Of a stretch of 64,000 nucleotides of DNA, positions 56,925 to 64,000 are shown piece by piece. Position numbers and translations under genes: made by a program. The stretch's first letter is position 1, and each line of letters starts with the position of its first letter. The notes under the pieces were generated by a model. That model saw only the letters and a program-made list of their open reading frames with translations, ran no database searches and was not told where the DNA came from. This DNA is from Aliikangiella marina (lineage in GTDB: Bacteria; Pseudomonadota; Gammaproteobacteria; Enterobacterales; Kangiellaceae): positions 930,001 through 994,000 of the forward strand of contig NZ_VIKR01000002.1 of NCBI RefSeq assembly GCF_007004765.1. The letters are read 5' to 3'.

Positions 56925-57440
56925 TTGAACGAAAACAATAAAACCGATGATAGTCAAGATGATGACTTTATCAGTAAAACTCAATTAAAAAATGAAGCAA
57001 AAGCTTTGCAAACGTTTGGAAAAGAGTTGACAGAGCTTTCTCTGACAAAATTAGAGTCACTTCCTCTTAGTGAAACAACCATTTTTGCGATAAGAGACTA
57101 CCATAAGCAATCGGGTAATATTGCGAAAAAGCGTCATCTTGCTTTCATCGGGAAATGTTTGAGAAGTGAAGATGCTGATGCGGTCAAATTAATTTTAGAG
57201 CAGGATGACTTCAATAACCTTCGTAAGCAAAAAAGTATTGCAAGCAATGATGAGCTAATTGAAGAGTTACTGGCTCAAGGCGATAAAAAAATACAAGAAT
57301 TACTTCAGAAGAACTCAACGCTGGATCGGCAAAAGCTTCGTCAGCTCGTGAGAAACTTAGGTAAATCGCCTGAAGGTAAAAAGCGTAGCTCTGCTAAACA
57401 AAAACTTAATCAATATTTAATTGAAACTAAAACAAGTTAA
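56925..57440 (+). CDS. yjgA: YjgA/DarP ribosome-associated protein
   Basis: 171 residues, mainly helical, with an acidic N-terminus and basic C-terminus. E. coli DarP binds late 50S subunit precursors. It starts at TTG in a family-typical place; position between tldD and pmbA is conserved. Confidence 0.88.
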   Translation: MNENNKTDDSQDDDFISKTQLKNEAKALQTFGKELTELSLTKLESLPLSETTIFAIRDYHKQSGNIAKKRHLAFIGKCLRSEDADAVKLILEQDDFNNLRKQKSIASNDELIEELLAQGDKKIQELLQKNSTLDRQKLRQLVRNLGKSPEGKKRSSAKQKLNQYLIETKTS

Positions 57441-57456
57441 TCAAAAGATTTTTCTT

Positions 57457-58833
57457 ATGGCTGATAACAAGATAACAACACGTCAACATACCGCCGATGA
57501 AATCGATGTTGCTCAGGAGCTGAGTCAGCTCGAATCGATTTGTCACCAACTGATAGATAAAGCAAAGTCTCTAGGTGCTACAGAAGTGGATGTTGGCGTT
57601 GGTAAGGATATTGGACTTTCTGTTCAGGTGAGAAATCAGGATGTTGAAACGTTGGAATATAATCGTGACAACAGTTTTGGCTTGACTGTTTATTTTGGTC
57701 AGCAGAAAGGTACCGCAACCACAAGCGATCTATCTGAAGCTGCATTAACCCAAACGGTAGAAGCTGCTTGCAACATTGCAAAATATACTCAAGCAGATCC
57801 AGCTAGTGGGCTTGCCGACGAGTCGCTGATGGCGACTAAGCCGGTTGACTTGGAACTCGATAAACCAATGGGGATCACTGCGGATAAGGCCAAAGAGCTG
57901 GCTTTGGAATGTGAGCAAGCCGGCATGAGCGCCTCTTCAGAAATTTCTCAAAGTGAAGGAGCTACCTTCAGTAGTCATCGAAACATTCGGTTTTACGCAA
58001 ATTCTCATGGTTTCTCGGCAGGTGTTCCCTCGACACGTTATAGCTTAAGTAACGTGTTGATCGCTGAAGAAGAAGCGGGTATGCAACGAGATTACTGGTA
58101 CACCATAGCGAGAGACGCTACGCGACTAGAACCTCCTGAAGTGGTTGGAAAAAAAGCCGCACAACGGGTCATTGCGAGATTAGGAGGGCATAAAATATCC
58201 ACCAGAAAGTGCCCTGTGCTGATGACTCCAGACATAGCGCGTGGATTAATTGGTAGTCTAAGTGATGCAATTCAAGGCAGTAGTATATACCGCAAGTCGA
58301 GCTTCTTACTCGATAAACTTAATCTCCAAATATTTCCAGAGTTTGTCTCGATGCATGAAAAACCTTTTAAAAAACAAGGGTTTGCCAGTACTTGGTTTGA
58401 CAATGAAGGGGTTGCAACTAAGGAACAGTTTATTGTAGAAAACGGGTTACTTCAAACTTACTTGTTAACATCATATGCTGCTCGGCGTTTGAATATGAAA
58501 CCCACTGGACATGCCGGAGGGCTTCACAATATAGAGGTTACCGCGTCAGCTGGGTCGTTTGACTCACTCGTTAAGCAAATGGAGCGCGGTCTAATCGTTA
58601 CCGAAGTGATGGGACAAGGTGTTAATCTTGTCAATGGCGATTACTCGAGAGGTGCGTCAGGTTTTTGGGTTGAAAACGGTGAAATTCAACATTTTGTGCA
58701 GGAGATTACTATCGCTGGAAACCTTGCGGATATGTTTGCCGGATTAGTCGCAACAGGAAGTGATTATGACAACCGCTCGAGTATTTATACAGGGTCTTGG
58801 TTGATCGAGGAAATGACAATAGCAGGAAGTTAA
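57457..58833 (+). CDS. pmbA: PmbA/TldE metalloprotease subunit
   Basis: 458 residues. It lacks the HExxH motif, as expected for the non-catalytic partner of TldD, and has the family C-terminus GDYSRGASGFWVENGEI. I choose ATG 57457 because the product then matches known PmbA lengths. The TTG at 57421 would overlap yjgA by 20 bases and lacks a ribosome-binding site. Confidence 0.95.
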   Translation: MADNKITTRQHTADEIDVAQELSQLESICHQLIDKAKSLGATEVDVGVGKDIGLSVQVRNQDVETLEYNRDNSFGLTVYFGQQKGTATTSDLSEAALTQTVEAACNIAKYTQADPASGLADESLMATKPVDLELDKPMGITADKAKELALECEQAGMSASSEISQSEGATFSSHRNIRFYANSHGFSAGVPSTRYSLSNVLIAEEEAGMQRDYWYTIARDATRLEPPEVVGKKAAQRVIARLGGHKISTRKCPVLMTPDIARGLIGSLSDAIQGSSIYRKSSFLLDKLNLQIFPEFVSMHEKPFKKQGFASTWFDNEGVATKEQFIVENGLLQTYLLTSYAARRLNMKPTGHAGGLHNIEVTASAGSFDSLVKQMERGLIVTEVMGQGVNLVNGDYSRGASGFWVENGEIQHFVQEITIAGNLADMFAGLVATGSDYDNRSSIYTGSWLIEEMTIAGS

Positions 58834-58884
58834 TCTAGGCATATTCTAGCGATTTAGAGACGGTCAAAATAGGGTAATGGAATT

Positions 58885-58906
58885 TATATTAGCTTATGTT
58901 AATATA
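58885..58906. repeat. Inverted repeat downstream of pmbA
   Basis: TATATTA, 8-base spacer, TAATATA is a perfect 7-bp inverted repeat in the 218-base gap before the next gene. It is AT-only and lacks a T-tail, so it could be a regulator site or chance. Nothing else is evident in this gap. Confidence 0.25.
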
Positions 58907-59051
58907 GCCAAGTTTTAGCCGACTGGTTGAGATGTCCTGAACTGAAAGCGATAAGTCCAGTACTGTTATTTTAACTAGTCGAGTTTGATGTTTTTAGCGC
59001 ATCACCCGATGATCTCTATTCGAGTGACTGCCTATAAAGTGCTGGAAAATC

Positions 59052-60503
59052 ATGAGTTTACAAGAATACTTTAGTCAATTTAGGAAAGGAATCGTCGGCC
59101 AAAATTTAATCTACCGAGACAATCAAGTGATTTACGCTGATTGGATTGCTAGCGGCCGTTTGTATCAGCCTATCGAAGAATTTATGCTCAATCGAGTAGG
59201 TCCGCTAGTCTCGAATACCCACACCGAAACGAGCTTTACTGGCAGCGCCATGACTCGTTTGTACCATGATGCTCAGGTTAAAATTAAACAACACGTGAAT
59301 GCCGATGATTCTGATGTTTTAGTCTGTGCTGGAACGGGAATGACGGGGGTAATCAATAAATTTCAGCGAATCCTCGGTTTGCGGGTCCCTGAGAAGTGGG
59401 CTGATCGTTTCTCTATTCCTGAAAGCGAGAAACCAGTCGTTTTTGTCACTCACATGGAACACCACTCAAACCAAACTACTTGGAACGAATGTGCGATCAC
59501 TTTGATTGTAGTACCGGAAAATGAACAGGGATTTCCAGATGAATCAGCGCTTGAACAGCTTTTAGAAGAATATCGTGATCGCCCAATGAAAATCGGCGCG
59601 TTCACCGCTTGCAGTAACGTGACGGGTATTAAAACGAATTACTATGAGTACGCGAAAATTATGCATCGTCACGGCGGGTTCTGTTTTGTAGATTTTGCAG
59701 CCTCTGCGCCCTACGTAGATATCGATATGCATCCAGAAACGCCAGAGGCTCGATTAGACGCAGTGATGTTTTCTCCTCATAAATTTCTTGGTGGTCCGGG
59801 CAGTTCTGGCGTTTTAGTGTTTAACAAAGAGCTCTATAAAAACAAGATCCCCGATCATCCTGGCGGCGGTACTGTTACTTGGACTAATCCATGGGGAGAA
59901 CATCGATTTTTCGAGGATATTGAGGTCCGTGAAGATGGTGGTACGCCGGGTTTCCTGCAAGCGATAAGAACAGCACTCGCAATCGAATTAAAGGAAGCGA
60001 TGGGTACTGACAAGATTCAAGCTCGAGAGTCAGAAATTGTTGAATTGTTATTCAACGAGTTGGAGAAAATTCCTCAAGTCAACATCCTGCATGATAGCTG
60101 TCGTCAACGTCTCAGTGTCGTGTCTTTTTATATTATTGATATTCACTACAATCTAATGGTTCGATTGTTGAGCGATCGCTTTGGGATCCAAACTCGAGGT
60201 GGTTGTTCCTGCGCTGGAACATACGGGCATATCTTGTTGGGCGTCGATCAAGATACTTCTTGTGCAATTACCAACTTAATTGATGAAGGTGATTTGTCAC
60301 TTAAACCTGGTTGGGTTCGCATATCGTTACATCCGACTTCGACCGATCAGGAAGTAAAATATATTGCAGCATCGATCAAAGCGGTTATTGAAAATATTGA
60401 AGAGTGGAAGAAAGATTATCGGTTTGAACCTGGTCTCGGTGATTATGTTCCCAAAATAGAAGATAATACTGCTATTCAATTAGACGAATTTTCCCCGGTG
60501 TGA
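59052..60503 (+). CDS. Class V PLP aminotransferase / cysteine-desulfurase-like enzyme
   Basis: 483 residues, fold type I PLP enzyme of the class V group. PLP lysine is K244 (SPHKFLGGPG), and THMEHHSN and DFAASAP fit the cofactor pocket. A segment RGGCSCAGTYGH near residues 382-393 lies where SufS-type desulfurases carry the catalytic cysteine loop (C385 or C387). It is longer than SufS/IscS (about 400) and no Fe-S genes adjoin, so cysteine desulfurase, selenocysteine lyase or another lyase remain possible. The gene stands alone. Confidence 0.8.
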   Translation: MSLQEYFSQFRKGIVGQNLIYRDNQVIYADWIASGRLYQPIEEFMLNRVGPLVSNTHTETSFTGSAMTRLYHDAQVKIKQHVNADDSDVLVCAGTGMTGVINKFQRILGLRVPEKWADRFSIPESEKPVVFVTHMEHHSNQTTWNECAITLIVVPENEQGFPDESALEQLLEEYRDRPMKIGAFTACSNVTGIKTNYYEYAKIMHRHGGFCFVDFAASAPYVDIDMHPETPEARLDAVMFSPHKFLGGPGSSGVLVFNKELYKNKIPDHPGGGTVTWTNPWGEHRFFEDIEVREDGGTPGFLQAIRTALAIELKEAMGTDKIQARESEIVELLFNELEKIPQVNILHDSCRQRLSVVSFYIIDIHYNLMVRLLSDRFGIQTRGGCSCAGTYGHILLGVDQDTSCAITNLIDEGDLSLKPGWVRISLHPTSTDQEVKYIAASIKAVIENIEEWKKDYRFEPGLGDYVPKIEDNTAIQLDEFSPV

Positions 60504-60520
60504 TGTCTTGCGAAGCAAGT

Positions 60521-62698
60521 TCAAAGGTATTCTTTGACCTTGCTTAGTAAGTCGGACTCTGAGATTGGCTTACATAGATAATCGTTCATACCGGCATTAC
60601 GAGCTTTTTGAACGTGTTCCTCTAAGACGTGAGCCGATATTCCGATTATTGGCGGGGTTGTGTCCTGAAGTTCTTTTTTTATTATACGAGTGGCCTCTAA
60701 ACCATCTAGTTCAGGCATTTGAACATCCATTAATACCAAGTCATAAGATTGTTCTCTACACGCGTGAATGGCTTTTAATCCGTTGTCGACCGAGTCAACT
60801 AAGTAGCCAGCATTTTGCAACTGAGACTTTATCGCTTTTCGATTAATCGCATTATCGTCAACAAGCAGAATGTATCCTTTTGATTGATCGGTTTTTAACG
60901 GTTTGTCTCGAGTCACTCGAACAATATTTTCCGAAAACGATTTTACTGTTATCGGTTTGTATTTAGTTTCAATTATCGAGTGATATTTGTTAGGTGAGTC
61001 CTCGCCGACATTCGTTAGCCAAATAATTCTATCGAGTGTTTTGTTGCTTTCAACTATTTTCTCAAGAGGCTTTTCGCCAAAGCTATCGTCAACAATTAAC
61101 AGGTTTGCTGTATTAAGCTCTTTGTCGAAACCTTCTAAGTTGTGGACTATTTGATGAAAAACATTTGAACGCTTTAAATAATCTTCAAACCATTTAGATA
61201 AAGGAGAAAGCTTTATTAGGACTAAAACTTTTCCAGTGTACTCCATCAGTCGTGAAGGAATGACTTCTTCGCCAATTTTTTTTGTTTTAATATTAAACCA
61301 AAAAATAGAACCAGCTTGGCTCGAGCTTTTTAGTTTCAAGTCGCCGCCCATCGCACGGCAGATTTGACTTGAAATTGGTAATCCCAGACCTGTTCCGCCA
61401 AATGGGCGAGTCGAAGAGTTATCGACTTGTTGAAAAGATTCAAAAACTCTCGAATGAGCTTCTTCGGGAATACCTATACCGGTGTCTTCAACATAAACAT
61501 TGAGCTCATCTGATTGGTATTCAATATTAATGCTAACCCCACCTTCTTTAGTGAACTTGATGGCGTTAGCGATTAAATTGATAAATACTTGTCTAACTCG
61601 CACAGGATCAAATTCGAGTTGTCTCGGTACTTGTGGATCGATATAGGTAACGAGATCTAGATTTCTGATAGCCAGTTGTGAACTAAATAACTGGACGATA
61701 TCGTCGATATACGCAGGCATATCGACAATTTCTGATTTCAGTGAGACGCCAACACTTTCAATCGAAGCTAGATCAAGAATTTGGTTAACGGTATCCAGAA
61801 GTACGTTGCCACTTTGATTCGCTAGGTTGGTGTATTCTTTTTGCTCTTGAGTTTGCTTGGTACTCAGTAATAGGGAAATCATCCCTAAAACGCCGTTTAT
61901 TGGCGTTCGAAGCTCGTGGCTCATGTTTGCTAAAAACTGACTCTTTATGGCATTAGCTTGGTTTGCATTCTCAGTCGTTTCAACCAACTCAGCGTTTTGT
62001 TTCTCGATGGTTGTGAGCATGTGGTTAAATGATTCAACAAGCTCTCCGACTTCATCTTCCCCAAATTTATCCGCTCGATAATGATAGTCTCGTTGTGCAC
62101 TTACTTTTTTTGCTAGATTGGTTAAATTAATGATCGGATTAGAAATAATATTTTGCATTCTAGAGGCAAATAGTAAGGCCATAATACCAACGCCGATCGC
62201 AAGGAGCAGCGCAATCAATAAGTATCTGGTTAAGTTTTCTTGGACTTGCTCTAAACTGGTACAGATATAAATACTACCTCGATATTCATCATCAACAAAA
62301 ATAGGGTCTTCCAGTAATAGCTGATTGGAATCGATAGAAAATTGGGTTGTACTTGAAGGTGCTACAGATGGCGGACAGGCTTTGGAGGTCGATTCGGCAA
62401 TAATATATTTTGCAAATAATTTACCATTTGGCCCATATAAACAAGCTAGGTTGATAGATGGATGGCTTTCTAGTGAAGACAAGTTATCGGTTGCGAGCGC
62501 CTGATCATTAAAAGTTAATGCCGCGCTACTTCTGTTACCGATTAATTTTGCCAGTACGGTGATATTATTAATCATTGACTGCTGTTCGTCATGATGATTA
62601 ATGTAAAGAAAAATTGATAACACAAGCAAAATACTTGCAGTACTAATCAACAGAATAATGCTTGTTATTTTGGTTTTAATTGAGGTATTACTTAGCAT
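60521..62698 (-). CDS. Hybrid sensor histidine kinase with CHASE8-like periplasmic domain
   Basis: 725 residues: membrane segment (11-32), periplasmic domain (~35-155) resembling YfiN's CHASE8 (LTFNDQALATDNLSSL, ACLYGPNGKLFAKY), second membrane segment (159-179), HAMP (180-232), HisKA with H261 (MSHELRTPINGV), HATPase (~370-490), a degenerate receiver-like region (490-600), and a true receiver with D658 and K710. No HPt is present. The preceding gene encodes a YfiR-like protein, so the CHASE8 domain is probably YfiR-controlled (inference). No cognate regulator is in the window. Confidence 0.92.
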   Translation of the reverse strand: MLSNTSIKTKITSIILLISTASILLVLSIFLYINHHDEQQSMINNITVLAKLIGNRSSAALTFNDQALATDNLSSLESHPSINLACLYGPNGKLFAKYIIAESTSKACPPSVAPSSTTQFSIDSNQLLLEDPIFVDDEYRGSIYICTSLEQVQENLTRYLLIALLLAIGVGIMALLFASRMQNIISNPIINLTNLAKKVSAQRDYHYRADKFGEDEVGELVESFNHMLTTIEKQNAELVETTENANQANAIKSQFLANMSHELRTPINGVLGMISLLLSTKQTQEQKEYTNLANQSGNVLLDTVNQILDLASIESVGVSLKSEIVDMPAYIDDIVQLFSSQLAIRNLDLVTYIDPQVPRQLEFDPVRVRQVFINLIANAIKFTKEGGVSINIEYQSDELNVYVEDTGIGIPEEAHSRVFESFQQVDNSSTRPFGGTGLGLPISSQICRAMGGDLKLKSSSQAGSIFWFNIKTKKIGEEVIPSRLMEYTGKVLVLIKLSPLSKWFEDYLKRSNVFHQIVHNLEGFDKELNTANLLIVDDSFGEKPLEKIVESNKTLDRIIWLTNVGEDSPNKYHSIIETKYKPITVKSFSENIVRVTRDKPLKTDQSKGYILLVDDNAINRKAIKSQLQNAGYLVDSVDNGLKAIHACREQSYDLVLMDVQMPELDGLEATRIIKKELQDTTPPIIGISAHVLEEHVQKARNAGMNDYLCKPISESDLLSKVKEYL

Positions 62699-62711
62699 GA
62701 TATCTCCTCAA

Positions 62712-63341
62712 TTATTCTCTTAACTTTGCAATTTCTAACAACAAAGCGCTGATCTTAATATTGCTTCGCTGGACATTGTTGAGATTAATCTCGAGTCGAA
62801 TTTGCTGATGAGAAACAAAAGCGACCATGCCGCCTCTCACGACAAAGTCCGGAATGTCACTCACAGTGAGGATTGCTTTTGATTCAGTTTTCCTCAGTAT
62901 ATTGCTAAGGTTTGCTTCCTCACTTTGACTGATATATAAAATATGGCAGGTATCGACTTGGCCAAGACTTTCCAAACGTTGAATAATAACGGGTTTACCT
63001 TTAGCTCTGCGTCCCGCAACTCCATCTAAAGCAATCCCAAAAGGATCTTGACCAAGAACACAAACTTTGAATCCGGACAATTGCTGCTCTTCATTTGACT
63101 CTGGGAAATCAATGTATTTTAAGAAATTGTAAAGATAGGCTGACTTGATCCGATTGATTTCCATCTGATCACTCTCATCAACAGTTAACTCAGCCGCTGA
63201 TGTTTTCTCAGTAGATAGTAAAATAGTTGAGCCCAACCAGAGGAAAGATAAAACCCATAACCGACCTAACAGCGTGATCAAAAAACGCTGGTTACTCGCT
63301 AGGCGAGTTTTGTTTCGGTTTATAGTCAACAATCTATGCAT
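62712..63341 (-). CDS. YfiR-like periplasmic protein (DUF4154)
   Basis: 209 residues: a basic N-terminus, hydrophobic signal segment (~21-50), then the DUF4154/YfiR domain (KSAYLYNFLKYIDFP, VCVLGQDPFG, GKPVIIQRL, HILYIS). In P. aeruginosa YfiR represses YfiN from the periplasm, with redox-sensitive cysteines. Here two cysteines (VCVLG, DTCHILY) are seen in the domain. It is 13 bases before the hybrid kinase and 21 after the TonB receptor. Confidence 0.88.
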   Translation of the reverse strand: MHRLLTINRNKTRLASNQRFLITLLGRLWVLSFLWLGSTILLSTEKTSAAELTVDESDQMEINRIKSAYLYNFLKYIDFPESNEEQQLSGFKVCVLGQDPFGIALDGVAGRRAKGKPVIIQRLESLGQVDTCHILYISQSEEANLSNILRKTESKAILTVSDIPDFVVRGGMVAFVSHQQIRLEINLNNVQRSNIKISALLLEIAKLRE

Positions 63342-63362
63342 CTCGAATTTTTGTTTAGTCCA

Positions 63363-64000
63363 TTACATTCGATAGGTGATATTCCAATAAATCGTGCGGC
63401 CCGCTTGAGGATGGTAGGCTGGAATAAAGCCTGCTGGGTCAGGGTTGGTCGCTGGATCATATTCGCCAGCCACACTCGACCCCGATTGCCGTCCAACACC
63501 GAAATAGGACTCATCGAAAATATTGTTGACGGTGAGTTGCGTCGACAAACCTGGCTTATCAAACAACTCTGCCCATGTTAATACCAGATCCACTTTGGTA
63601 TAGCCGGGCGCCTTACTATTAAAATAGGTATTGGATTCGGGAGTTTCTCTTTTACCAACGTAGTTAACTCTCATGTTAACGTTGAAAGTTGGTGTTAGCG
63701 GTTGCCAATTTGCTCCGATATTAAGTTTACTTTGTGCGGTGTTAGGTAATTCCTTCCAGCTACCGCCGTCCATATTCCCCTCTTGAAAAATATAATTTGC
63801 ATAGAGGGATAGATTATCTAACGGTTGAACATTAGCAAACAGTGATAGTCCACGGACTTTAGAGGAGTCCACATTGGCATATCTTTCTCCGCCTGCTCGG
63901 GAGGAGTCCGGTACCAGGCTAATACCGTCATCAAGACTGGAATAGAAAATATTTCCTTTAAGGGTTCCAATCGATTTAAATTTCCGAGTTACTTCAATTT
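63363..64000 (-). CDS. TonB-dependent outer-membrane receptor, C-terminal part
   Basis: The gene runs off the window; the last ~212 residues are visible. They show alternating beta-barrel strands and the typical receptor end (LTVNNIFDESYFGVG, then AGRTIYWNITYRM with a terminal aromatic/hydrophobic pattern). The substrate (iron chelate or other) cannot be told. It is first of the visible TonB receptor-YfiR-kinase operon. Confidence 0.92.
   Translation of the reverse strand, partial: IEVTRKFKSIGTLKGNIFYSSLDDGISLVPDSSRAGGERYANVDSSKVRGLSLFANVQPLDNLSLYANYIFQEGNMDGGSWKELPNTAQSKLNIGANWQPLTPTFNVNMRVNYVGKRETPESNTYFNSKAPGYTKVDLVLTWAELFDKPGLSTQLTVNNIFDESYFGVGRQSGSSVAGEYDPATNPDPAGFIPAYHPQAGRTIYWNITYRM

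Overview
The window is a gene-dense stretch of a flagellated gammaproteobacterial chromosome. It is moderately AT-rich by eye. The polar-flagellum gene order, the ParC/ParP-type chemotaxis locus and the lepA-lepB-rnc-era-recO-pdxJ-acpS and mreCD-maf-rng-yhdP-nitrilase-tldD-yjgA-pmbA housekeeping blocks all fit a marine group such as the Kangiella/Alteromonas/Oceanospirillales-like lineages; I cannot name a genus. I saw no rRNA, tRNA, insertion sequence, prophage or CRISPR array.

Region 1 (1-9371, + strand) is a chemotaxis cluster resembling Pseudomonas che2: the 3' end of cheA, two cheW genes, a soluble PAS-PAS-PAS chemoreceptor ending in WEEF, cheR, cheD and cheB. It is followed by a partner-switching cassette of an anti-anti-sigma STAS protein, a REC-PP2C-HATPase regulator of the HsbR/CrsR type, and a stand-alone HPt protein.

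Region 2 (9460-34568) is the flagellar and main chemotaxis block. fliK has a near-perfect sigma-54 promoter. Then come fliLMNOPQR-flhBA-flhF-fleN-fliA and cheY-cheZ-cheA-cheB-motC-motD-parC-parP. Between fliK and fliL, where these genes normally abut, lies an opposite-strand three-gene insert (11152-14596): a soluble chemoreceptor-tip-like helical protein, an ODP-type di-iron oxygen-binding protein, and an EAL-REC protein with degenerate active sites. This looks like a sensory module joining oxygen or iron state to motility, and it is my best candidate for an undescribed system.

Region 3 (34617-39633) holds accessory genes. A heme-oxygenase-like di-iron oxidase gene diverges from a cupin gene across a LacI-like operator. 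Next are mscS, an OmpA-family porin and a DUF3524/QTMAN-type glycosyltransferase related to the tRNA-queuosine mannosyltransferase.

Region 4 (39821-58833) is translation, RNA processing, cell shape and envelope housekeeping. mreC appears to start at ATC and lacks mreB upstream, which suggests a rearrangement joint after acpS.

Region 5 (59052-64000) has a class V PLP enzyme. It is followed by a minus-strand operon of a TonB-dependent receptor, a YfiR-like periplasmic protein and a CHASE8-type hybrid histidine kinase, which looks like a YfiR switch wired to phosphorelay instead of a diguanylate cyclase.
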